Positions 30,589 through 38,466 of a stretch of 42,640 bases of DNA are shown in pieces. Source of the DNA: a virus; the IMG/VR virus record IMGVR_UViG_3300023297_000022, positions 1 through 42,640 of that record, one strand, 5' to 3'. The position numbers and the translations under genes are program-made. Each line of letters opens with the position of its first letter. The stretch's first letter is position 1. The notes beneath the pieces are model-generated. The model saw only the letters and a list, made by a program, of their open reading frames with translations, was not told where the DNA came from and did no database searches.

Positions 30589-32765
30589 AAAGAATATTAT
30601 TAATACTTATCACGGCTTGTTTATTTGTGGTTTCTGGGTGTTATCCTGTATTAGCTGCTAATAAAATAACATTCCCAATAGGTTATTACCCAGACCCGAC
30701 AAGAGGTAGACCAATCGCATTAGGTGAGCTATATATCGGTGATCCAGACACAGACCCTACGGTGGTTGTAAATCAAAAGACTGTAACAGCTTTGCAGGAA
30801 GATGGAACAGAAGTTGCGATATCTCAACCAATAAGTTTAAGTGCTGGTGGTGTTCCGGTTTATTTGGAAGTTCCTGTTAGTCTATTCACTGATGGTGATT
30901 ATTCTTTAGCGGTTCTAAACTCAGGCGGTGACCAGAAATATTATGTTCCAAGCACAAAAGATGATAGCGCATTATCTACTAATTCCATTGAGAATATATT
31001 TGACATGGTTAGCATATCGGGGCAGTCAGAAGGTGATACTGCCAGTGTCTTGGGATACTTTGATGCTACAGCAGGAGACACACCAATAGGCGGTGGTAAT
31101 TTTGTATGGCAAGCTACAGCCAATAAAGGAACAGCAAACGGTGGAACTATTATAGATCCAAGCAATATTGGTACTTTTGACGGTTCAATATCAACCAGGG
31201 ACTCTTTTCTAGCCACACAGGGTACAGGAGTGGGGTCAGGTTGTTGGGTTAGACAAACACCATATGATTCATTGCTTTATATATTTGGTTGCGCTGGTGA
31301 CGGTACTACCGATGATACGGCGGCAATTCAGGCAGCTTTTGACTCAATAACTTATAGTGGCGTTGTGTATACTGGCACAGGTACATTTGTTAAAGATACC
31401 GTTACTACAATTACAGGAAAATCAATAAAGGTCTACGGTGATGGTGCGGAATCCTCTATTTTTAAATGTGAAGACTCTAACGGTTTTACTATTACAAATA
31501 CAGCATTAACGGATAAAGAACCTTTCATATTTTATAATATAGGATTTGAATCTGACCAAGACGGCACAAGAACAGCTATTACGTTCAGCGGTCAAGATAC
31601 GGGCGCACTTAAGGGTCAATTAGATGTTAGAAGCTGTGTATTTTCAGGTATAAGTAATGCGACTTGTTGGGATATTGCCGTTTATATGTTAGAGGGTGAT
31701 TTTTCTAACTTTGCTTTTAATTATTTTAAAGGCAGCCCAGCAACAAGAGAGAGTATGACACATGCTCTAAAACTAACTGATTCGGTAGATGTAAAGATTA
31801 TTGGAAACTATTTCTATTGGATGGATGAAGCTATAAGCATTGAGGGTGTATCAGAGGGAATAACTATAAAAGATTCACATTTCGTTCCAGTAACGTTTGG
31901 AATTGTCTCACCGACAACAGCGGGTAATTTGATTACTATTGTTGATAATCATATTGCTGGTTTTGAAGGGGCAATAGCATTGGGAACAGATGGGGTTGAT
32001 GCTGCTAATCTTAGTCATATAAGGGGCAATCTAATATTTAAACGTTCTGATTCAACTAATAATTTCACAGCCATTAGAATTGATGCGAATAAGGTAGAAC
32101 TCTCTGGTAATGAAATCTTAATCACGGGTGCTGCCGCAGCTGGAGGTACTCAAAAAGGTATCGTCTTAGGCCCTGATGCTACAAGATGTAGAGTATACGG
32201 AAACAACATATATAATATGGATACTGCAATAGAATTAGAAGCACTTTCAACAAATAACTCTATTTTTGGTAATACATACGCAAACAACACTACCAACATA
32301 ACTGATGCCGGAACGGAAACAATAAATCAAAACAATGAAACTGGTAATACTGTAAGAGGTGCATTGGTATCTTATGCAGTTACTGAACAGGACATTGTTA
32401 CAGCAACACCAACAGCGTTATCATGGACAAACGAAGTACGAGATACAAACGCTATTTATTCAGCAGCAGCACCAACATTATTGACTGTACCTGCCGGGAT
32501 AACACAAGTTAGGATTAAAGCTTTTATCTCATGGGAAAGTAATGCAACAGGAGATCGAACGGTTGATATACAGCACGAAAGTGCAAGCACTTTAAAAGGG
32601 TTAGTATCTAGCGTTATGGCAGCAGATGGTACAAGCACCGTTTCTTTAGCAACAGCAGTTTTAGAAGTTACACCGGGCGACGAGTTTAGAGTTGTTGTTA
32701 CTCAGGACAGTGGTGGTAATTTAGAAATTGCCCTGTCAACATGGTTTGAAATGATAATACAATAA
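30585..32765 (+). CDS. P22-type tailspike with N-terminal signal peptide
   Basis: 726 aa. Residues 1-25 form a signal peptide (MKRILLILITACLFVVSGC) with lipobox-like VSGC (C19) and an alternative signal peptidase I site near A24-A25. Residues 26-125 match the P22 tailspike head-binding domain ('GELYIGDPDTDPTVVVNQ', 'ISQPISLSAGGVPVY', 'DGDYSLAVLNSGGDQKYYVP'). From about 228 'GCAGDGTTDDTAAIQAAFD' begins a pectate-lyase-3-like right-handed beta-helix; the last 130 residues form a C1q/TNF-like beta domain. Surface polysaccharide binding or cleavage is expected. The signal peptide is unexpected. Confidence 0.8.
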   Translation: MKRILLILITACLFVVSGCYPVLAANKITFPIGYYPDPTRGRPIALGELYIGDPDTDPTVVVNQKTVTALQEDGTEVAISQPISLSAGGVPVYLEVPVSLFTDGDYSLAVLNSGGDQKYYVPSTKDDSALSTNSIENIFDMVSISGQSEGDTASVLGYFDATAGDTPIGGGNFVWQATANKGTANGGTIIDPSNIGTFDGSISTRDSFLATQGTGVGSGCWVRQTPYDSLLYIFGCAGDGTTDDTAAIQAAFDSITYSGVVYTGTGTFVKDTVTTITGKSIKVYGDGAESSIFKCEDSNGFTITNTALTDKEPFIFYNIGFESDQDGTRTAITFSGQDTGALKGQLDVRSCVFSGISNATCWDIAVYMLEGDFSNFAFNYFKGSPATRESMTHALKLTDSVDVKIIGNYFYWMDEAISIEGVSEGITIKDSHFVPVTFGIVSPTTAGNLITIVDNHIAGFEGAIALGTDGVDAANLSHIRGNLIFKRSDSTNNFTAIRIDANKVELSGNEILITGAAAAGGTQKGIVLGPDATRCRVYGNNIYNMDTAIELEALSTNNSIFGNTYANNTTNITDAGTETINQNNETGNTVRGALVSYAVTEQDIVTATPTALSWTNEVRDTNAIYSAAAPTLLTVPAGITQVRIKAFISWESNATGDRTVDIQHESASTLKGLVSSVMAADGTSTVSLATAVLEVTPGDEFRVVVTQDSGGNLEIALSTWFEMIIQ

Positions 32766-32779
32766 TAAGGAGAACAGAG

Positions 32780-33253
32780 ATGAAAAGATTAGTATTAGTA
32801 ATTATGATGATGGTTTTATTGATATGTTTTGTTCATAGTAATTCATATGCAGCAGCAACATTAGAACCAATTGACAACGAGTATCCTTCAGGTACAGATG
32901 ATGAAAACAAGGTTTTTGTTCTAAATTCAGTTGATGGTATTGTGGCAGGAGCGGCAGATGAAGTCTTTAAATTTCGATCATATTCTGAGTCCGGTAAAAT
33001 TAAGAGAGTTATTTTCTTATCTCAAAGTATCGATTGTGATGTTTGGCTGAGTCTGACAGATGGACAAACGATAACCAGTGCCGAAACTATTTATAGCTAT
33101 GAGAATTGTAATTTAGGCTTCATGTCAACCGATCTTGATGTTGATTACTATAACCCAAGTGGTGAGACTGGCGCATTTCTTTACTTTACAATATCCAACA
33201 CGACCACAAGTATTACAAGTTGGACGTTAATAATCATCTATGAGGTGGGCTAA
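32780..33253 (+). CDS. Secreted protein, 157 aa
   Basis: Signal peptide MKRLVLVIMMMVLLICFVHS with cleavage likely after NSYA (residues 21-24). The mature part is acidic and beta-rich, similar to carbohydrate- or tail-associated beta-sandwich domains ('SESGKIKRVIFLSQSIDCDVWLSLTDG', two Cys). No family recognised. AAGGAG upstream; TAATG-coupled to the next gene. Confidence 0.6.
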   Translation: MKRLVLVIMMMVLLICFVHSNSYAAATLEPIDNEYPSGTDDENKVFVLNSVDGIVAGAADEVFKFRSYSESGKIKRVIFLSQSIDCDVWLSLTDGQTITSAETIYSYENCNLGFMSTDLDVDYYNPSGETGAFLYFTISNTTTSITSWTLIIIYEVG

Positions 33254-33939
33254 TGAAAAAGATATTTTTAACTATTGTTCTATTGTTCTTATGTTCTGTT
33301 TGTTTCGCAGGGCAAGGTAGACCTGAACCTGATGGCAAAAACACCTATGCAGAACTTGGTGAAGATGCTAATTTTGAAAGTATTACTACAACTGGAGACA
33401 TAACGGCTGGTGGTACTACCTCACAATATACTGGATATTATGGTAATACGCTAACTAACACAGCAGAGGATGTCTGGGAGTTAGATGGTGCTTTAACCTT
33501 ACTTACCCAACCAATAACAAATGGTGATTCAATATATTATAGTGCTTCAAAGGCATTGGGAGGTACCAGTGCAACGGTAACATCTGTTTTAGATTTTGCA
33601 ATAACTGAGGATAGAGCAATAGGCGGAACGATCAATTATACAGTTACAGTGGCTCAGTTTGCTGATTTTGTAGTAACAGCTTTACAATCTGAAACAGGTG
33701 TGCTTACTTACTCGGCCTATAATCTTGGCGGAACGGTGGCGTACACTTTGGATGAAGTGGCAACCCCAACGGATGCGGTTTCTGCAGGCACAATAGCACC
33801 TGTGATTGCTTTTACCGCTCTTGCTGGCGGTATGACATTAACATCAACATTTGGATCAAATCTTGCCGGTGTGCTATTTCCGACTATTACTCTTTCAGTA
33901 ACACAAAATGGATTGACCGCCACAATAACTGAGCACTAA
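33253..33939 (+). CDS. Secreted beta-rich protein, 228 aa
   Basis: Signal peptide MKKIFLTIVLLFLCSVCFA, cut before GQGRPEP. The mature protein is Thr/Ala/Gly-rich with short beta repeats ('NFESITTTGDITAGGTTSQYTG' is a typical tail-fibre assembly motif). It could be a fibre-like or adhesin-like domain. Function unknown. Confidence 0.6.
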   Translation: MKKIFLTIVLLFLCSVCFAGQGRPEPDGKNTYAELGEDANFESITTTGDITAGGTTSQYTGYYGNTLTNTAEDVWELDGALTLLTQPITNGDSIYYSASKALGGTSATVTSVLDFAITEDRAIGGTINYTVTVAQFADFVVTALQSETGVLTYSAYNLGGTVAYTLDEVATPTDAVSAGTIAPVIAFTALAGGMTLTSTFGSNLAGVLFPTITLSVTQNGLTATITEH

Positions 33940-33951
33940 TAAGGATAGGAA

Positions 33952-34791
33952 ATGAAATACGTATTAACAATATTAATTTTATTTTACTCGTCATTAGGTA
34001 TAGCGAATACAATAGAACGGTCAACAATAAGTCGTTCTATGATAGGAAATCCTAATAGAATACTAATAACTGGCGATAGTCTTGCGTCTGGAACGGGCAG
34101 TTCAACATCTTGGGTTAAGCTGTTGTCACAGGAAATAGGCAATAGTTTTTATTTTGTTGGTGAATGGGGTAGAGACAATGGGACAACAGCTACTTCAGAA
34201 ATGACACACGAAAGCCGCTTGTATGATCTAGGTTATACTTGGGATGGTTTCGGAAATTCTGGCCATTCAGCATGGGGAGGAACAGCAGCGGCTCATGTAA
34301 TTACGGATAGAAATATTTTGACCAGAGTTGAAGACGAAGGGATTATTGAAAAATGGTTTCCAAATCCAACGACACGCACAGGCGATCTTGTTATAATGGA
34401 GGTTGGCACTAATGATGTAACCACATTTGGTGAAACCGCAGCATTTACGGTCACCAATGGTTTTGATCCATTTGTTACTCATGTTAAAAGTGTAAGTGCT
34501 AATATTACAACCGTAATTCTTTCACCAGCCCTATATTCTAATCCCGGAAATGCAACATTGGAAACAAGGTGGAACAATAACCTTAATGACCTAAATGACG
34601 CACTCGTAACTTTTGCAGGTGCTGAAGATGATGTTGAATATATAGATATAAGAACCTCTCTTGAGTCTTGCTGGACAGCTTGGGCAGATGGAACTTGTAC
34701 CTCCGATGGTCTGCACCCAAATAATTCAGGTGCAATTCTTATGTATAATAGTGTTTTATCTGGTCTTCAGAGGCTTGGTTTAATAGATTAG
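33952..34791 (+). CDS. Secreted SGNH/GDSL-type esterase
   Basis: 279 aa. Signal peptide MKYVLTILILFYSSLGIA. SGNH blocks: I 'TGDSLASGTGS' (GDSL 41-44, nucleophile S43), II around G104 in 'GNSGHSAWGG', III 'VGTNDVT' (152-155), V 'SDGLHPNNSG' (D252, H255). All catalytic residues are present. Expected to remove acetyl groups from a polysaccharide, such as O-antigen or capsule, near the cell surface. Last gene before the lysis cassette. Confidence 0.85.
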   Translation: MKYVLTILILFYSSLGIANTIERSTISRSMIGNPNRILITGDSLASGTGSSTSWVKLLSQEIGNSFYFVGEWGRDNGTTATSEMTHESRLYDLGYTWDGFGNSGHSAWGGTAAAHVITDRNILTRVEDEGIIEKWFPNPTTRTGDLVIMEVGTNDVTTFGETAAFTVTNGFDPFVTHVKSVSANITTVILSPALYSNPGNATLETRWNNNLNDLNDALVTFAGAEDDVEYIDIRTSLESCWTAWADGTCTSDGLHPNNSGAILMYNSVLSGLQRLGLID

Positions 34792-34825
34792 CAGTTAATA
34801 ATTAACCTTTAACAGAAAGAATATC

Positions 34826-35110
34826 ATGACAACTTGCGATCAACATGGAAAACTGAGTAATAAGTTGAGTTGGATTTACGGTGTATTATGGGGATGTGTA
34901 GCGTTGATCGGTGTTGGTATTGGTGCAATAGGATATACTACTATTTACACAATAAACAAAGTTGATGAAGTTGTTTTGACTGTTAGCGAGGTTAGGGTAG
35001 ATATGGCTGGCGTTAAAACAGAGCTTAAGATATTTAATCGAAACGCTGGCTGTAAGGGTTCAATCTCTTCAATGGTGGCTACAAATGAAGATATTCGACA
35101 AAGGCTTTAA
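34826..35110 (+). CDS. Holin-like membrane protein, 94 aa
   Basis: One strong hydrophobic helix (about residues 17-40, 'VLWGCVALIGVGIGAIGYTTIYTI') and a charged coil-like C-terminal half ('VDEVVLTVSEVRVDMAGVKTELKIF'). Located directly before the endolysin gene, overlapping it by 26 bases, so a holin/pinholin-type role is likely, though topology (N-in, one helix) resembles XhlA-type proteins. Confidence 0.55.
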   Translation: MTTCDQHGKLSNKLSWIYGVLWGCVALIGVGIGAIGYTTIYTINKVDEVVLTVSEVRVDMAGVKTELKIFNRNAGCKGSISSMVATNEDIRQRL

Positions 35111-35435
35111 CAGATATGAGTTTGCCTGTAAGTGTGGGTGCGGTTTTGATACCGTTGATGCCGAACTTCTTTATATCTTAGAGATCTTAAAAAAAGAACT
35201 CGGCGGTGTTGTGAAGATAAATTCTGGATGCCGGTGCTTGGCCCACAATAAAGTTGTTGGTGGTCTGGATGATTCACAGCATCTTTGTTCAAAAGCTTCA
35301 GATATTGTTATCAGTGGTTTAAGTCCGAAGGTAGTTTATGACTATTTAGTTTTAAGATTCCCAGGGAAATATGGTATGGGAAAGTATAAAACCTTCACAC
35401 ATATAGACGTAAGAGATAAAATGGCGAGGTGGTAA
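35085..35435 (+). CDS. Endolysin, peptidase M15 (D-Ala-D-Ala/LAS type)
   Basis: 116 aa. 'FACKCGCGFDTVDAELLYILE', 'VKINSGCRCLAHNKVVGG' and the zinc ligands H66 and D73 in 'SQHLCSKASD', with H106 in 'FTHIDVR', fit Peptidase_M15_3. The usual SxHxxGxAxD has S69 in place of Gly. Cleaves peptidoglycan stem peptides. No signal sequence, so it needs the holin. Overlaps the next frame (TAATG). Confidence 0.85.
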   Translation: MKIFDKGFNRYEFACKCGCGFDTVDAELLYILEILKKELGGVVKINSGCRCLAHNKVVGGLDDSQHLCSKASDIVISGLSPKVVYDYLVLRFPGKYGMGKYKTFTHIDVRDKMARW

Positions 35436-35761
35436 TGAGAGTTCTATATGGTAATATGTGGGTTGATCCTATATTTAAAATGATGTCCTATCCTGAATTG
35501 CTTGATATTTCTAATGGTTGTGGAAAAGCAGGGATAACTTCACTCACGCCCAATTCTTTTTTTGGATTGAATATAACTAGATGTTGACGGGTACACGATT
35601 ACGACTTCGGTTTCGGAGACAACAATCACCGTGCAAACAAATGGTTACTTGTTAATCTTGCAAGACGTATTAAACACAACACTAAAAAGAAATGGCTAAG
35701 GAAATTAAGACTGTCCTTAGCCAAACTTTATTATTTTTCAGTTGAGAAGTGGGGGCATTAA
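35435..35761 (+). CDS. Phospholipase-A2-like phage protein interrupted by in-frame UGA
   Basis: Frame: MRVLYGNMWVD..., 50 codons up to TGT at 35582, then TGA (35585-35587), then 57 more codons (RVHDYDFGFGDNNHRANKWLL...) to TAA at 35759. Around the TGA the protein reads 'ITRC-[UGA]-RVHDYD', aligning with the CC-x-x-HD motif of phage PLA2-like proteins, where UGA replaces the second Cys. The rest also fits the family (basic helices ending 'KLYYFSVEKWGH'). Either selenocysteine/readthrough or a nonsense mutation. Coupled to endolysin. Confidence 0.6.
35694..35722. terminator. Bidirectional hairpin terminator between convergent operons
   Basis: GGCTAAGGA (35694-35702) pairs with TCCTTAGCC (35714-35722). 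T-rich stretches follow on both strands (TTTATTATTTTT plus; ATTTCTTTTT minus). It lies inside the 3' part of the PLA2-like frame. Confidence 0.6.
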
Positions 35762-35766
35762 GTTTT

Positions 35767-36120
35767 TTATTGCATTTCTAACATTTCTAATATTTTTTTA
35801 TTATACCCACATCCGTCTGAAAACCAATATAAAAACTTAGATTCCATGTAAACCTCGCATCTTTCAAGTTCTCCGTTGTAGTCTGCCATTCTGTCAATAT
35901 ATAAATCTTTGTCGTTTGCTTTTTTTAAAGTCATCGCTTCCATTCTCAGTTGTTTAAGCTCTGGGTATATATCTGCTCCACTACCGAAATTTACAATAAA
36001 CGCGAAAAAGAAAATAACTCCTAAAAGACCAGAAAAAAAACAGATTGGGGTTTCGTTAAAACTTGATACCGTTAGTGATGATAACGTTATAAAAATAATA
36101 CTTAGAAATAAATACGCCAT
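35767..36120 (-). CDS. Membrane protein, 117 aa
   Basis: Two hydrophobic segments near the N-terminus (residues 2-20 and about 26-46) followed by a soluble helical C-terminal domain with two Cys. Last gene of the leftward early operon, facing the late genes. Function unknown; a superinfection-exclusion or lysis accessory role is possible. Confidence 0.5.
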   Translation of the reverse strand: MAYLFLSIIFITLSSLTVSSFNETPICFFSGLLGVIFFFAFIVNFGSGADIYPELKQLRMEAMTLKKANDKDLYIDRMADYNGELERCEVYMESKFLYWFSDGCGYNKKILEMLEMQ

Positions 36121-36137
36121 AACTTTCTCCTATTCTG

Positions 36138-36338
36138 TTAAAGTTTAGTGCCGGCTAATATCTCAACACTATCTAATGGGTCAATTAATTCAACCTTTGT
36201 TTTACTTTCTGTACGTTCTCTTTTGATGGTAATATCCCTTGCAATAACACCCATATATTCCACTTCACCAATATGAATATCCTTGTCAAGTACGTTGATA
36301 ATGCTTTCAACTATGTCTGATATTATTGGTATTTTCAT
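36138..36338 (-). CDS. Hypothetical 66-aa protein
   Basis: MKIPIISDIVESIINVLDKDIHIGEVE... beta-rich after an N-terminal helix; overlaps the upstream gene by 4 bases (ATGA). No domain recognised. Confidence 0.5.
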   Translation of the reverse strand: MKIPIISDIVESIINVLDKDIHIGEVEYMGVIARDITIKRERTESKTKVELIDPLDSVEILAGTKL

Positions 36339-36619
36339 ACTATATCCTTTCTATTGTCCATCATTGTTTGCACCTTGTTTGGGATAGTCTTATCTTCTTT
36401 CCACATTATCCATTTCTTTTCTGAAACTTCCTGTACTACAAACGGTATTCCTTCTGCTCTAAATCTATCAGCCCAATGGTTTTTAATACGCATATCCTCA
36501 GAGGAGTTTGGATTTAGTGCAACGGTGAAGTCTGTTAATTTCAGGCCATTAAGTGAGCCGAAGCTTTCAATGATATCATCTAAATCATCAATGTATATGT
36601 CTTCATGTCTAGTGTTCAT
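36335..36619 (-). CDS. Hypothetical 94-aa protein
   Basis: MNTRHEDIYIDDLDDIIESFGSLNG... alpha/beta, with 'DFTVALNPNSSEDMRIKNHWADRFRAEGIPF', which looks like a genuine small phage domain. ATG at 36619 is favoured by AAAGGAAG. ATGA overlap with the following gene. Confidence 0.5.
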   Translation of the reverse strand: MNTRHEDIYIDDLDDIIESFGSLNGLKLTDFTVALNPNSSEDMRIKNHWADRFRAEGIPFVVQEVSEKKWIMWKEDKTIPNKVQTMMDNRKDIV

Positions 36620-36640
36620 TTTTCTTCCTTTCATGTTCGA

Positions 36641-37042
36641 TTATAAACCTAAACTTTTAGCGGATTCTTTTGAAATGTAAACAATCTTTCCGTTCGCCTC
36701 GACACACACCATATTATTTGTAAATATCTGTTCGTAAACATACCGTAATGAACAACCATCCAGTTTTACAGCCTCCATACAAATAGCCTCGGTCTGTTCG
36801 GAAACATACCGTAATGAATAACCATTCTGTTTTACAGCCGCCATACAAATAGCCTCGGTCTGTTCTGAAACATACTGTAATGAATCACCATTCTGTTTTA
36901 CAGCCGCCATACAAATAGCCTCGGTCTGTTCGGAAACATACCGTAATGAATAACCATCCTGTTTTACAGCCTCCATTGCCTCTCTTCCGCACAATGTTTT
37001 TTTGAGATTTAAACTTTTCCATTTTTCATAATACTTTTTCAT
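36641..37042 (-). CDS. DUF4116-like repeat protein, 133 aa
   Basis: Four tandem 22-aa units of the form AVKQ(N/D)GxSLxYVSEQTEAICM, the first near residue 25, with the last degenerate. This 'AVKxNGxxLxYVxEQT' pattern is that of DUF4116-type helical repeats found in phages and large viruses. Probably a small solenoid for protein binding. The DNA repeats are 66 bp and nearly identical, indicating recent expansion. Confidence 0.75.
   Translation of the reverse strand: MKKYYEKWKSLNLKKTLCGREAMEAVKQDGYSLRYVSEQTEAICMAAVKQNGDSLQYVSEQTEAICMAAVKQNGYSLRYVSEQTEAICMEAVKLDGCSLRYVYEQIFTNNMVCVEANGKIVYISKESAKSLGL
36720..36985 (-). repeat. 66-bp tandem repeats in the DUF4116-like gene
   Basis: The marker GCCTCGGTC recurs at 36786, 36852 and 36918, exactly 66 bp apart, with few mismatches; outer copies are degenerate. 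Confidence 0.85.
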
Positions 37043-37056
37043 TTTAGTCTCCTTGT

Positions 37057-37317
37057 TTAGTTTTTGTTATTATGCTCAACTATCTCTTTAAGTTTTATTC
37101 CGAAATGGTTACATATTGCCGTTGATCTTTCATCAAATACTTTAACCATGTGCGTTAATGCTTCATTCTTTTTCTGCAATATTAATATCTGTTGTTCGTC
37201 TTGTGTGATACGGAATTCAAGGGCCTCCATTGTGTTCGTATTACCATTAGTGCTTTCTATGGCGAGTAGTAAACCAAGAGTGATTATAAGCACTATGAAT
37301 AATATAAAGTATTTCAT
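37057..37317 (-). CDS. Membrane-anchored coiled-coil protein, 86 aa
   Basis: N-terminal hydrophobic helix (MKYFILFIVLIITLGLLLAI) and a coiled C-terminal part ('EALEFRITQDEQQILILQKKNEALTHMVKVF'). The layout resembles an inner-membrane spanin, but it is in the early operon and no outer spanin partner is evident. Start chosen by GAGG at the proper distance. Overlaps the preceding gene by 4 bases. Confidence 0.5.
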   Translation of the reverse strand: MKYFILFIVLIITLGLLLAIESTNGNTNTMEALEFRITQDEQQILILQKKNEALTHMVKVFDERSTAICNHFGIKLKEIVEHNNKN

Positions 37318-37604
37318 TTTATTTCCTCGCAATTATTAAATCCTGACAAGTCTGGCTTTTCATCTGGAATTATAAACTCTAATTCATTATTATTATTACA
37401 GCCCTTATACATTACAATCTCTCTAGCTTTTACAGATGCAACAAGTTTACTACCACCCCCACAGTGACAGGATCTAACCTCTATGGTTGCATTATCAATT
37501 TGTTTACCGTTTACGTCTTTGGCTATCATGTAGACAACATCTTCAGCGTAACATAATGATAGTAATCCAAAAACTAGTAACATAGTAATAATATATTTCA
37601 TCAT
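37314..37604 (-). CDS. Secreted Cys-containing protein, 96 aa
   Basis: Signal peptide (MMKYIITMLLVFGLLSLCYA), then a beta-rich mature domain ('DVVYMIAKDVNGKQIDNATIEVRSCHCGGGS') with four cysteines that could form disulfides in the periplasm. Early expression of a periplasmic phage protein suggests envelope modification or exclusion. ATG at 37604 or 37601. Confidence 0.55.
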   Translation of the reverse strand: MMKYIITMLLVFGLLSLCYAEDVVYMIAKDVNGKQIDNATIEVRSCHCGGGSKLVASVKAREIVMYKGCNNNNELEFIIPDEKPDLSGFNNCEEIK

Positions 37605-37909
37605 TCACCTTCCTTCATGTCTTTTAAATCTTGGAGTTGTCTTATTTCTGGGAAAGATAGCATAAAGTCAGAAACTTCTTCACCGTCTAAAATATCAGTC
37701 ATAGCTTCAAATCTTGAAACTAGTAAAACAAAAGCGCTTCTATCTTCTGATATGGATTGTTCGAGTATGAGTTGGTCTAAAAAACATTTTAGCCTTCGAG
37801 AAGTTCTAGCCTTTCCTCGATTTTTGGGCAACTCTAACGGGCAACCAAAGCACGTCTGCCTATTAGCACACCCCAATCTAATCTCCACCATCTCTTGTGT
37901 TGTCATCAT
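37601..37909 (-). CDS. Hypothetical 102-aa protein
   Basis: 'IRLGCANRQTCFGCPLELPKNRG' has a Cys cluster; the rest is helical and acidic at the C-terminus. AAAGGGG upstream. Preceded by a long GTGGGG/CCCCAC hairpin. Function unknown. Confidence 0.5.
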   Translation of the reverse strand: MMTTQEMVEIRLGCANRQTCFGCPLELPKNRGKARTSRRLKCFLDQLILEQSISEDRSAFVLLVSRFEAMTDILDGEEVSDFMLSFPEIRQLQDLKDMKEGE

Positions 37910-37932
37910 TCACCCCTTTCACTGAAAATTTA

Positions 37933-37998
37933 GGTGGGGCCACTCGAAAAGTTATAACCTCGCCCATTTCAAAAGCGTAAAAACTGGTCGACCCCACC
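37933..37998 (-). promoter_or_regulatory. Intergenic GGTGGGG hairpin, copy b
   Basis: GGTGGGGTC ... GGCCCCACC on the minus strand (one G-U) closes a 48-nt loop, just upstream of the ribosome site of the gene at 37909. Same stem as copy a at 39042. Confidence 0.5.
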
Positions 37999-38005
37999 AT
38001 TGTTA

Positions 38006-38257
38006 TTAAAAATGACAATCATCTGCCTTCGGTCTCCAAGTATCAACAGACAAATAATACTTTCCGCTGTCTCTACCTTTTTTAATATCTAAACTAAGAT
38101 ATTTCTTTCCATTGTTTCCTATCTTTATAAAATCCTTGGCCTCATTAACTAAGAAATCTGTGAATCCTTCTAATTCAACATCGAGCTTGATTAATTCACC
38201 ATATTGTGTTTCAACTGTTTTCACAAAAATTCCCTTTACAAATACCGTGTCAGCCAT
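38006..38257 (-). CDS. Hypothetical beta-rich protein, 83 aa (OB-like?)
   Basis: 'VFVKGIFVKTVETQYGELIKLDVELEGFTDFL...KYLSLDIKKGRDSGKYYLSVDTW' alternates strands as in OB folds. It could be a single-strand-binding-like protein for the Sak4-like ATPase encoded in the same operon (inference). Confidence 0.45.
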   Translation of the reverse strand: MADTVFVKGIFVKTVETQYGELIKLDVELEGFTDFLVNEAKDFIKIGNNGKKYLSLDIKKGRDSGKYYLSVDTWRPKADDCHF

Positions 38258-38466
38258 TATTTCTCCTTATTTGATAAATCATCCTGTTCTGTTTCGAAAA
38301 ATGTATCCATCCAATATCTTAAAACAACATTTGATTGTGTTTTGTCAAGAATTGGAAATGCTTCTTTAACATAAGGGCTTGCACCAAACATATTAGTTGT
38401 CCCAGATTCACGTAAAGAATCGAGATATTCCAACATTTTGTCAGTTATAAATTTTGGTCTTTTCAT
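38257..38466 (-). CDS. Hypothetical 69-aa protein
   Basis: 'KFITDKMLEYLDSLRESGTTNMFGASPYVKEAFPILDKTQSNVVLRYWMDTF' resembles a small phage protein type with the conserved 'TNMFGA.PYL...F' pattern. Function unknown. Adjacent genes overlap by single bases. Confidence 0.6.
   Translation of the reverse strand: MKRPKFITDKMLEYLDSLRESGTTNMFGASPYVKEAFPILDKTQSNVVLRYWMDTFFETEQDDLSNKEK

Noticed and set aside
35435-35761. Genome-wide UGA reassignment
   Set aside because: Many genes end in UGA in coupled ATGA/TGATG junctions, so UGA is a normal stop.
36641-37042. CRISPR-like array from 66-bp repeats
   Set aside because: Repeats are contiguous, in frame and encode protein units; no spacers.
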